The translations under genes were made by a program, and so were the position numbers. Below the pieces are notes generated by a model. The model worked only from the letters and a program-made list of their open reading frames with translations, did not search any database and was not told the DNA's origin. From UBA1138 sp036338615 (lineage in GTDB: Bacteria > Gemmatimonadota > Gemmatimonadetes > Longimicrobiales > Gaopeijiaceae): a stretch of 5,602 nucleotides of DNA. The stretch covers positions 1 through 5,602 of the forward strand of contig JAYZBT010000163.1 of NCBI GenBank assembly GCA_036338615.1. Reading direction: 5' to 3'. Positions 1 to 5,360 of the stretch are shown here, piece by piece (the stretch's first letter is position 1; every line of letters begins with the position of its first letter).

Positions 1-900
1 GATGTTGTTGTGGAGCTCTTCCTGCTCCTCGAACTTGAAGACCTTCGACGCCGCGACCGACAGCACGTCCTTGATGTTCCCGAAGACTACGTGGTGGTAC
101 TCGACGTCGAACGCCGAGCACACGTAGAGCGAAGCGTCGAACTCCTGGGCCATCTCGAGCGCGACTCGCAGGGCCTTGTAGCTGTATGCGGACCCGTCGA
201 TGCACACCATCATCTTCCCACCCTGCAGCGGGCGGTCGTTGCGGATGATGAGCGCGTCTCTTTCGACTTTGCGGAGGACGCGCGCGACGACTCCACCGAG
301 TTGGGAGAACTCCTGCCGACCGATTCCGTGCGCACCCATGACCAGGAGGTCGTACGCGCGACCGCTCGTGCCCGCGAGCTTCTCGTCCTCGTCCGCGTCC
401 TCCGCCACGAGCCTGCCGTCGTCTCCCAGTACGACGTCGCCTCGCACCGTGTCGCCGCCGTCGTACTTGTCGGCGATGTTGGGGTCGAAACCGATCAGGC
501 TCGGCAGACGACCCTCGCCACCGTTGGCTTCCCGGACGATCTCCTCGTAGTTGATCCCTTCAAGCAACTGACGCGTGAGTGGAACGTCGGCCGCCCGGCA
601 CAGCTTCTCCGTCTCGTCGAGGAACGAGTCCGAAATGAGCTGCAGGCCCTTTTCGATGAGCTTGTCGTGGATCTTACGCTGCCGCTTGATCTCTTTGGCA
701 GACTGGAACTGAGCCGGGAGGCCGGTCTCGAGCTGCCGGAAGCGGACATCGTGCAGTCGCGCGGCATAGACGTGGTTTCCGGTGATCCGACCTTCGCTGC
801 GGCGGCACAACTCGATCGCGCGGGCGACGGCCCAATTGGAGGGCTCAGAATTGTCGACCGGAACCAGAATCTCTCTATACATGCTATACATGGCACCCAT
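1..900 (-). CDS. Tandem universal stress protein (UspA family), C-terminus cut by window edge
   Basis: The minus-strand frame is open for 300 codons to the left edge. UspA proteins are cytoplasmic, often ATP-binding, and linked to stress and energy limitation. Numbered from the ATG at 900, residues 8-18 (YREILVPVDNS) are a classic Usp first strand. Residues 183-192 (YDLLVMGAHG) begin the nucleotide-binding motif G-x2-G-x9-G-S/T, seen here as G189, G192 and G202 followed by G203 instead of Ser/Thr. A second Usp domain starts at about 229 (KMMVCIDGSAYSYKAL), so this is a tandem protein. About 57 residues (126-182), acidic and Gly-rich with ADEDEDEK-like composition, interrupt the first domain before its ATP motif. 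Three in-frame ATGs (900, 891, 882) compete as starts. The one at 882 gives the most family-like N-terminus, and none has a clear Shine-Dalgarno. The gene is separated from the upstream operon by 425 bases and is probably transcribed on its own. Family call firm; ligand and role unknown. Confidence 0.88.
   Translation of the reverse strand, partial: MGAMYSMYREILVPVDNSEPSNWAVARAIELCRRSEGRITGNHVYAARLHDVRFRQLETGLPAQFQSAKEIKRQRKIHDKLIEKGLQLISDSFLDETEKLCRAADVPLTRQLLEGINYEEIVREANGGEGRLPSLIGFDPNIADKYDGGDTVRGDVVLGDDGRLVAEDADEDEKLAGTSGRAYDLLVMGAHGIGRQEFSQLGGVVARVLRKVERDALIIRNDRPLQGGKMMVCIDGSAYSYKALRVALEMAQEFDASLYVCSAFDVEYHHVVFGNIKDVLSVAASKVFKFEEQEELHNNI
875..892 (-). repeat. Tandem 9-bp duplication at the Usp gene start
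   Basis: The plus-strand unit ctatacatg occurs twice head to tail (875-883 and 884-892). On the coding strand it reads as Met-Tyr-Ser then Met-Tyr-Arg, so it duplicates a start codon in frame. It is unusually AT-rich for this window. Copy-number change by slippage would keep the frame. Confidence 0.85.
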
Positions 901-903
901 GGT

Positions 904-922
904 TGTGTGCTACCCGCACACA
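904..922 (-). promoter_or_regulatory. Inverted repeat just upstream of the Usp start
   Basis: A perfect 7-bp inverted repeat (tgtgtgc at 904-910, gcacaca at 916-922) with a 5-base loop ends three bases before the 900 start codon. As RNA it would form a hairpin where a Shine-Dalgarno should sit; as DNA it could be an operator. The dyad is plain in the sequence, but its function is speculative. Confidence 0.35.
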
Positions 923-1125
923 CGGATGCCCACAGCGCCCGGACCGTCGCTCTAGGGTCTCGGCGCCCCCTGCCGTGGCCTAGCCACTTCGGGCGACCGT
1001 GCTGGACTTCTGCGTCGATTCCGGTGGGCTTTTCAGCGTACTGCCCCACCGTCTATTAACTACGGGACCCGCATGGCTTCCGCACCGAGTGCCGTTTCGC
1101 TGACGTCTTCAATCCTCAGCATCAG

Positions 1126-1168
1126 GGAGCCTCCCGGAGGAGGTTCCTAGATCCCGAGAACGCTCGGG
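1126..1168. terminator. Pair of small hairpins, possible transcription end signals
   Basis: The first hairpin pairs 1126-1134 with 1139-1147 (CCTCC/GGAGG core and GGA/TCC arm, with G1129 opposite T1144) around a CGGA loop. The second pairs cccgag (1153-1158) with ctcggg (1163-1168) around aacg. Neither is followed by a T-run on either strand, so these are not textbook rho-independent terminators. Their position, about 160-200 bases past the last operon stop codon and upstream of the Usp gene, is the main reason to suspect an end signal. Confidence 0.25.
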
Positions 1169-1228
1169 CGGGCGCGCTACACCAGCCGATCCGGCCCGAA
1201 CGGGGGCAATAATGGACAGCCACCCAGA

Positions 1229-1256
1229 GGATGTCAACCGTCGGATGTCAACCGTC
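1229..1256. repeat. Perfect tandem 14-bp repeat
   Basis: The unit ggatgtcaaccgtc is present twice with no gap (1229-1242 and 1243-1256). It lies 70 bases beyond the permease stop codon in non-coding DNA. It may be a simple slippage duplication or a pair of protein-binding sites in direct orientation. No further copies were noticed in the window. Confidence 0.85.
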
Positions 1257-1325
1257 CCCCAGGAGCCGTTTGGCGAGGGAACAGCGACCCGCGACAAGCC
1301 GCAGGATACGCGGACACACGCCTTC

Positions 1326-2039
1326 TCAGGCCCTCCCGGACACTCCGAGAGAACCCGGCAGCCGAGCGGCTAGGAGCCCCGTCGCGACGGCCATGGCCAC
1401 ACACCAGACCCCGAGAGCGACACCTCCACCGACCGGCGTCATCATGCTCATCGAGAGCAGCCCCTCGTGCAGCGCGCGAAAGGGAGCCACGCTCTCCACA
1501 GTGGCTCCAAAGGACCCAGACGCGGGCGTGCGGAACACTCCGGATGCGTGAAGGAGTAGCAGCGTACTGACCGCGGAAAAGAGGGCGGCCTCCGCGAGCG
1601 ACCGCGTCGCTGCGGCCACGAGCACGCCCAGAAGGTTCGCAACCCACACCGTGGCAGCGAGCGTCAGGAAGGCTGCGAGGAACGCGCGCGGACCTGCACC
1701 CGCTCCGACGGCGGCCACCGCGAGGGCGGGCCCCAGCTGAAGCACGTCGAGCACGGCCCCGGCCGCGGTCCGCTGCAGATAATAGCTGGCAGGCGCGACT
1801 CCGGCCCGGAGCACTCGTCCCGAAAGGCCGGACTCGCCGTCGCGGACGAGGGGGATCGCGGACCCGAAGGTGCTGAAAATCGCGAACAGGACGGCATAGA
1901 CCGCCGCCGCGTGCACGGCCGGAGCCGCACCCATGGCGACCGGCAGAACAAGAAATAGGGGCACCACGACGTTGAGCACGAGGAGCCGCCTGCGCGCGGT
2001 GGCGATGCGCCACTCCAGCTCCCACACGATGGCGGTCAT
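1326..2039 (-). CDS. ABC-2-type transporter permease
   Basis: This 237-residue protein is very hydrophobic, with about six predicted membrane segments: roughly 19-36, 42-64, 92-114, 118-143, 149-167 and 208-230. A charged stretch (IPLVRDGESGLSGRVLRAGV, 62-81) after the second segment resembles the cytoplasmic loop that contacts the ATPase in ABC-2 exporters. Its ATG overlaps the stop of the ATPase gene (ATGA at 2039-2036), with GGAG about 8 bases upstream inside that gene. Coupled translation with the ATPase and the topology together support one exporter complex, probably a homodimer of this subunit with two ATPases. I chose this start over longer in-frame readings because residues upstream are Arg-rich and lie inside the ATPase gene. 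A CcmB-like haem-exporter role was considered because of the HemQ-family neighbour, but no CcmB-specific motif is visible. Substrate unknown. Confidence 0.8.
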   Translation of the reverse strand: MTAIVWELEWRIATARRRLLVLNVVVPLFLVLPVAMGAAPAVHAAAVYAVLFAIFSTFGSAIPLVRDGESGLSGRVLRAGVAPASYYLQRTAAGAVLDVLQLGPALAVAAVGAGAGPRAFLAAFLTLAATVWVANLLGVLVAAATRSLAEAALFSAVSTLLLLHASGVFRTPASGSFGATVESVAPFRALHEGLLSMSMMTPVGGGVALGVWCVAMAVATGLLAARLPGSLGVSGRA

Positions 2040-3001
2040 GCGTCGAGCTCCGCGCCGGTGACATTCCGAAAGACCGCGGCCAAGCCGGCATCCCGTACGA
2101 CGACGGCGCGAATCCGGGCCCCGGCCGCAGCGAGCGCCAGGCACGCCTCGGGGAGCGCGGCGTGGCCGCGGTCACTCTCGAGGACGAGGGGGTCTCCATC
2201 ATCCACAAGGGTCGTTCCTTCACCGAGGACGACGTCGGCGCGGTCGACACCTCCGTCGAGCGTGAACTCGAAGCGCGCGACGTCCGGCACCGAAGAGAGC
2301 AGCTCGGCGGTGCTCCCTCCGGCGACGACGCGGGCATCGTGGATGAACACGATCCGATCCGCGAGTCGGGGAAGGAGGTCGAGATCGTGGCTGGCGATCA
2401 TCACCGCACCGCCTTCGGCGGACCGGTCACGCAGCAGGTCGACGAGCGCTTCGCGAGAGTCGAGGTCCAGGCCCACGAAGGGCTCGTCCAGCAGCGTGAG
2501 CGTCGGTCGGTGCGCGAGCGCCTCCACGAGTTGCAGCTTTCGTCGAGCACCGAATGAGTAGGTCGAGACCGGTCGACAGGCGTCCTCGGCGAGACCCAGC
2601 CGATCGAACTGCTCCCGGACGGCGGCCTCGGCCTCCTCGCGACTGAGGCCCGCGGCTCTCGCGAAGAACACCGCGTTGTATGTCCCGGAAAGAGACTCGA
2701 AGTGGCAAGCCTCCTCGCCCGCATAGCCCATCACCACGCGCCCTGCCGCGCTCCGGCGGGAGGGCAGTTGGAGCGCCCCTGCGTCGGGCGCGAGGTCCCC
2801 CGCCAGGAGCCGGAGCAAGGTGCTCTTTCCGGCCCCGTTCGGTCCGACGAGGGCCACGATCTCCCCGGGACGCCCTTCCAGATCGACGCCGTCCAGGGCC
2901 GGGGCACCCGAGTCGTAACGGTAGCTCACCGCAACGGCGCGGACGATGGGCTCGAACGCCGGATCGGGGTCGGCACTCGGGCCGGCTCTGGAGCCGGACA
3001 C
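2036..3001 (-). CDS. ABC transporter ATP-binding protein
   Basis: The product is 321 residues and is predicted to hydrolyse ATP to drive the membrane subunit encoded next. Visible motifs in order: Walker A GPNGAGKST (53-61), a Q-loop region GYAGEEACHF (92-101) with Glu where Gln is usual, a degenerate signature YSFGARRKL (148-156) in place of LSGGQ, Walker B LTLLDEP (168-174), D-loop GLDLD (177-181), and the switch histidine in ASHD (H205). The YS-x-G form of the signature is common among ABC-2 exporter ATPases, so the protein is probably active. About 95 residues follow the core as a C-terminal extension, as in many exporter ATPases. The start is GTG at 3001, supported by GGAGGG at 3017-3012. 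The gene begins 3 bases after the preceding stop and ends in an ATGA overlap with the permease. Confidence 0.93.
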   Translation of the reverse strand: MSGSRAGPSADPDPAFEPIVRAVAVSYRYDSGAPALDGVDLEGRPGEIVALVGPNGAGKSTLLRLLAGDLAPDAGALQLPSRRSAAGRVVMGYAGEEACHFESLSGTYNAVFFARAAGLSREEAEAAVREQFDRLGLAEDACRPVSTYSFGARRKLQLVEALAHRPTLTLLDEPFVGLDLDSREALVDLLRDRSAEGGAVMIASHDLDLLPRLADRIVFIHDARVVAGGSTAELLSSVPDVARFEFTLDGGVDRADVVLGEGTTLVDDGDPLVLESDRGHAALPEACLALAAAGARIRAVVVRDAGLAAVFRNVTGAELDA

Positions 3002-3004
3002 GCG

Positions 3005-3454
3005 CTACATGCCCTCCAGGCCCAGGTCGCTGCGCGCCCGATCCATGACCTCGGGGGTGATCACGTGGATCCCGTGCTCCGTGGCATAGTCGGCGTAGAT
3101 GCGTTTGACCATTCCGCGAACGAAGCTGGGCACTTTCTCGAGGCGCTCGGTCGCCTCCGCGGCCCACGTCACGGGACCCCGAGCGACGGGGTGCGTCACC
3201 GGAGCCTCGAACGCATCCTCGAGAGGTGAGTCCAGACCCATGCGGGTCTGTTGCATCGGCTGCTGCGGAACCGTGCGGCCGCCGATCTCAACGCCCAGGG
3301 AGGTGACCAACTGCGTCTCCATGGGGTTGGTCAGGAGCGCCATCTCCCGCTTACAGGCGGGACAGGTGAAGATCGCTGTGAGGGTGCCGTCACCGGGAAG
3401 CTGCCGCTCGGCGAAAGCCATCACCTCGTCGCAGCTCAGGCAGAGGAATTTCAT
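3005..3454 (-). CDS. N-terminal zinc ribbon plus PCP-reductase-like C-terminal domain protein
   Basis: This 149-residue protein has two parts. The N-terminus carries C5-x2-C8 and C31-x2-C34, a four-cysteine zinc-ribbon or small metal-binding fold. The C-terminus (about 95-149: VTWAAEATERLEKVP, then RGMVKRIYADYA, then ITPEVMDRARSDLG) matches my memory of the PCP_red domain first described at the C-terminus of the BchB/ChlB subunit of dark-operative protochlorophyllide reductase. In many non-photosynthetic bacteria this domain occurs in small proteins, often near Mrp-type ATPases, where its role is not established. A linker (about 45-92), rich in Gln, Pro and Met, joins the parts. Its ATG overlaps the Mrp stop (ATGA at 3454-3451), with GAGG 7 bases upstream, so the two are probably translated together. 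Family call fairly sure; function unknown. Confidence 0.82.
   Translation of the reverse strand: MKFLCLSCDEVMAFAERQLPGDGTLTAIFTCPACKREMALLTNPMETQLVTSLGVEIGGRTVPQQPMQQTRMGLDSPLEDAFEAPVTHPVARGPVTWAAEATERLEKVPSFVRGMVKRIYADYATEHGIHVITPEVMDRARSDLGLEGM
3012..3017 (-). promoter_or_regulatory. Ribosome-binding site that fixes the GTG start of the ABC ATPase
   Basis: GGAGGG on the coding strand lies 10 bases upstream of the GTG at 3001, within the last codons of the preceding gene. There is no nearby in-frame ATG, so this site supports GTG initiation. Confidence 0.6.
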
Positions 3455-4395
3455 GGGGCCGCCTCGCGCCCACCGACACCTCGTTCTACTCGATCGGCAA
3501 GGGCCTGGAAGGCCTTCCCGAACAGGGAATCGTCGCTCCCGCCCGGGGGTTCACCTCCGTCGGTACGGGCGCCCATTCCGGGGTCGAACGGGATCTCCGC
3601 CCACAGCTCCAGGCCGGTGGACTCAGTCAGGCGCCGGATGCCGTCACCGGAGAAGAGCGGGAGCGGCTGCACCGCGCCCGGGGAGGCGTATCCGGACATG
3701 TTACCCACGACGCCGATCGACTCCACTCCCGCCTCCCGGAGCATAGCCACCGACCGCGACACGACCGAGAGCGCCACCTCCGAGGGAGTCGTGACCACGA
3801 GGACGCCCGCGGGATCGGGAACCAAGTCGAGGAACCGCCCGATCTTGTCGGTGCCCGGCGGGATGTCGACCAGCAGATAGTCCAGCTCGCCCCAGACGAC
3901 GTCCGAAAGGAATTCCCGAAGCACCGCGGCCTCGGTCACGCCCAGCCATACGAAGCGGTCCGCGTGGGGCCCCTTCCACCGGAGCGGTGCGTCCTCCCTC
4001 AGCAAGAGCTCGGTCGAAATCCCGAGCACACCAGCAGCGCCGGCGGGTGGCACTACCCCGCTGGGACCGTCCACAAGCCTGCTCCCCAGAAGACCCAGCA
4101 TGCGGCCGAGCGACGGCCCGTTGAGATCCGCGTCCAGCACGCCGACGCGGGCACCACGACGCGCGAGCGAAACTGCGAGGTTGGCGGTCACCGCGCTCTT
4201 GCCGACACCCCCCTTTCCGCTCGCGATCGCGACAATGGCACCGATCGTGCCGAGGCGAGCCGAGACGCGGGCGCGCTGCCCGAGCACTTGTTCCAGGAGC
4301 TCGGACCCCGTCTCATGCGACACCTCAGCATACCCTCGAACCTTGCGTGGCTCACCGGCCGCCTCGCCGTCAATGTCGGTCTCCGTGCCATCCAC
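3451..4395 (-). CDS. Mrp/NBP35-family P-loop ATPase lacking all cysteines
   Basis: The product is 314 residues. It has the deviant Walker A SGKGGVGKS (59-67), switch I DADLNGPS (88-95) and DIPPGTDK (177-184), the diagnostic set of Mrp/ApbC/NBP35 proteins in the SIMIBI class. Characterised members bind an Fe-S cluster through a CxxC near the C-terminus of a dimer and pass it to apo-proteins. Here the corresponding stretch, normally NMS-x-(Y/F)-x-C-P-x-C, reads NMSGYASPGA (232-241): both cysteines are absent, and no Cys occurs anywhere in the protein. The ATPase motifs are intact, so an active enzyme with a changed job is more likely than a decayed gene. About 50 residues before the P-loop replace the usual DUF59/MIP18-type N-terminal domain and are too short for it. 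The start is GTG at 4395 with only a weak upstream purine tract. It follows the ferredoxin gene by 29 bases and overlaps the zinc-ribbon gene by 4. Confidence 0.9.
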   Translation of the reverse strand: MDGTETDIDGEAAGEPRKVRGYAEVSHETGSELLEQVLGQRARVSARLGTIGAIVAIASGKGGVGKSAVTANLAVSLARRGARVGVLDADLNGPSLGRMLGLLGSRLVDGPSGVVPPAGAAGVLGISTELLLREDAPLRWKGPHADRFVWLGVTEAAVLREFLSDVVWGELDYLLVDIPPGTDKIGRFLDLVPDPAGVLVVTTPSEVALSVVSRSVAMLREAGVESIGVVGNMSGYASPGAVQPLPLFSGDGIRRLTESTGLELWAEIPFDPGMGARTDGGEPPGGSDDSLFGKAFQALADRVERGVGGREAAP

Positions 4396-4424
4396 TCGCT
4401 ATCCGCCGACCGGGGGACAGGACA

Positions 4425-4667
4425 CTATGGTACCAACTGCGTGCCCGACGCGTCGTGTACCTCCAGAGCGTCGACCGGACAAGATTTGCAAGAGCCCAAG
4501 ACTTCCTCGTGCGCAGTCCCGTTCGTCTCGGCACGAAAAACCGCGATCCCTTCGTCGTCGAGTTCGAACAGATCGGGCGCGACCTCGATGCATGTCTCGA
4601 ACCCGACGCAGAGTAACCGGTCGATCCGGACCGTCACGCCTGCGACTTGACGTTCCTGCGAGTCCAT
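4425..4667 (-). CDS. Single-cluster ferredoxin ([3Fe-4S] or [4Fe-4S])
   Basis: This 80-residue soluble electron carrier has the pattern of small single-cluster ferredoxins: VRIDRLLCVGFETC (13-26), APDLFELDDEGIAVF (30-44), and CKSCPVDAL (60-68). Ligand candidates are C20, C26 and C63, with an extra C60. The usual second cysteine of the CxxCxxC group is Phe at 23, as in the [3Fe-4S] ferredoxins that serve cytochromes P450. C60 might provide a fourth ligand, so the cluster type is open. The ATG at 4667 gives the normal family N-terminus, with aagga close upstream. The first 34 bases overlap the end of the preceding small membrane protein gene. Its place in the operon suggests it supplies electrons to, or exchanges clusters with, products of the neighbouring genes; no oxidase partner is present in the window. 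Confidence 0.9.
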   Translation of the reverse strand: MDSQERQVAGVTVRIDRLLCVGFETCIEVAPDLFELDDEGIAVFRAETNGTAHEEVLGSCKSCPVDALEVHDASGTQLVP

Positions 4668-4903
4668 CGATCCTTTTCGGGTTTGCGCGCCGGCCCCTGC
4701 CAAGCGCAGGTGGGACACCATCGCCACTCGGCATGGGGAAGAAGCGCGGTGATGACCGGACGCCGGATCAGTACAGTGGGGCAAAAACAGGCGGGACACC
4801 GAAGCGCCGGGCGCAAAAGCAACCCCGCGCCGAACCAGACGAGTCCGACACGCAAGAAGACCAGCCCTCCGAGGACGACAACCGCTCCTACCGAGATGTC
4901 CAC
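4634..4903 (-). CDS. Small one-helix membrane protein with zinc-ribbon-like cysteines
   Basis: The product is 89 residues and I do not recognise a named family. An N-terminal hydrophobic segment (about 5-30, VGAVVVLGGLVFLRVGLVWF and on) is followed by C36-x2-C39-x-C41 and, after a basic and aliphatic stretch, WRWCPTCAWQG with C63-x2-C66. Two CPxC knuckles about 27 residues apart suggest a zinc ribbon or other metal site near the membrane, probably on the cytoplasmic side because basic residues follow the helix. The C-terminal tail is strongly basic (ARKPEKDRWTRRNVK). The start is GTG at 4903 with an excellent GGGAGG. The reading frame continues upstream but overlaps the preceding gene and lacks hydrophobic or conserved features there. 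The 3' end overlaps the ferredoxin start by 34 bases, supporting coupling. Confidence 0.68.
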   Translation of the reverse strand: MDISVGAVVVLGGLVFLRVGLVWFGAGLLLRPALRCPACFCPTVLIRRPVITALLPHAEWRWCPTCAWQGPARKPEKDRWTRRNVKSQA

Positions 4904-4908
4904 TCCAT

Positions 4909-4914
4909 CCTCCC
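4909..4914 (-). promoter_or_regulatory. Strong ribosome-binding site selecting the GTG start at 4903
   Basis: GGGAGG on the coding strand ends 5 bases before GTG at 4903. This decides the start of the small Cys-rich membrane protein in a long open frame that otherwise offers ATG candidates far upstream (to 5242). Confidence 0.65.
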
Positions 4915-4935
4915 ACGTACCGCGAAACGGCGGGT

Positions 4936-5250
4936 CTACGAGGCGCCTTCTACGCTCGCTCCCTCCGCACTCGTTATACGCACACCGGCCACGCGGAACA
5001 TGAGCCGCGCGAGCAACGGCAGGAGAATGGCCGCGCCCACCATCGCCACCGCCACAGACGGAACGGGTCCCAAGAACGTCAGGACGGCCAGCCGCAACAG
5101 GGCGTAAGCCCCCATGAAGGCGGCGTAGTGAAGCAGCAGGCCTGCGATCTGACGCCCGCCCCCTCCTCCTTCTATGTGAATGGCCGCGCCGCCGAGGTAT
5201 AAGGCGGCGAGGATCGGGAACAACGCCATTGCAGAGAGCCAAACGATCAC
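4936..5250 (-). CDS. Small hydrophobic membrane protein, unknown family
   Basis: This 104-residue protein has about three predicted membrane helices: roughly 2-24, 34-58 and 62-86. A glycine run (28-32) follows the first helix, and the short tail (RITSAEGASVEGAS) contains a repeated EGAS. No catalytic motif is visible; H25, E27 and H41 are the only notable polar residues in or beside helices. The start is GTG at 5250 with GAGGAG 7 bases upstream; an in-frame ATG at 5229 is possible but would remove part of the first helix and has no such site. It is the first gene of the compact run, 160 bases from the HemQ-family stop and 32 bases before the next start. It could be a membrane anchor or accessory subunit for the system; the family is unrecognised. 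Confidence 0.7.
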   Translation of the reverse strand: MIVWLSAMALFPILAALYLGGAAIHIEGGGGGRQIAGLLLHYAAFMGAYALLRLAVLTFLGPVPSVAVAMVGAAILLPLLARLMFRVAGVRITSAEGASVEGAS

Positions 5251-5257
5251 TCGGGTT

Positions 5258-5263
5258 CTCCTC
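5258..5263 (-). promoter_or_regulatory. Ribosome-binding site selecting the GTG start at 5250
   Basis: GAGGAG on the coding strand sits 7 bases before GTG at 5250, favouring it over the ATG at 5229. Confidence 0.6.
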
Positions 5264-5295
5264 GGATGCGGTCCATTAGCCCCTCATATCCCTGT

Positions 5296-5325
5296 ATCCT
5301 ACTACCTGGGCACAGCAGATCACAA
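5296..5325 (-). promoter_or_regulatory. Possible sigma-70-like promoter for the seven-gene run
   Basis: On the minus strand TTGTGA (5325-5320, 4 of 6 matches to the -35 consensus) is followed after 18 bases by TAGGAT (5301-5296, 4 of 6 to the -10 consensus). It is in the AT-richer part of the spacer, about 45 bases upstream of the first start codon, which is where an operon promoter is expected. Such matches occur by chance, so this is tentative. Confidence 0.3.
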
Positions 5326-5360
5326 GCAGGCACTCCTCGGGTACACGACGACGCCCCAGA

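Larger units (their letters stand above)
901..1325. other. Non-coding interval between the operon end and the Usp gene
   Basis: This 425-base interval contains no convincing gene. It holds a tandem 14-bp repeat (1229-1256), two adjacent small hairpins (1126-1147 and 1153-1168), a 5-bp dyad gtggc/gccac (975-987), and the inverted repeat next to the Usp start (904-922). It must contain the end of the operon transcript and the promoter of the Usp gene. I could not identify a consensus -35/-10 pair or a terminator with a U-tract. The only open frame of note (minus strand, 1297-1109, TTG start) has no ribosome-binding site and a Ser/Arg/Gly/Pro-rich shadow-like composition. Confidence 0.6.

Noticed and set aside
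10..1059. 349-codon plus-strand open frame opposite the Usp gene
   Set aside because: It is antisense to a clear UspA-family coding frame, has no recognisable domain, and reflects GC-rich codon structure of the real gene.
1109..1297. 62-codon minus-strand open frame in the spacer
   Set aside because: TTG start, no ribosome-binding site, low-complexity Ser/Arg/Gly/Pro composition, and no conserved feature.
1326..2039. Assignment of the permease as CcmB haem exporter
   Set aside because: Size and topology would fit, but no CcmB-specific motif is visible and no other ccm gene is in the window.
1234..2337. 367-codon minus-strand open frame across the permease and ATPase
   Set aside because: It is out of frame with the ABC permease and ATPase, is Arg/Ser-rich, and lacks any motif.
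3005..3454. A chlorophyll or bacteriochlorophyll biosynthesis gene
   Set aside because: Only the small PCP_red-like domain is present; the catalytic parts of the reductase and any other pigment genes are absent.
4100..5107. 335-codon plus-strand open frame
   Set aside because: It lies opposite four genes with recognisable or well-supported minus-strand frames, and its Arg/Pro/Ser/Thr-rich composition is typical of a shadow frame.
5247..5276. Nine-codon minus-strand mini-frame whose TGA overlaps the GTG at 5250
   Set aside because: It could be a leader peptide, but the frame is open well upstream with Arg-rich content and nothing supports translation beyond a weak purine tract.
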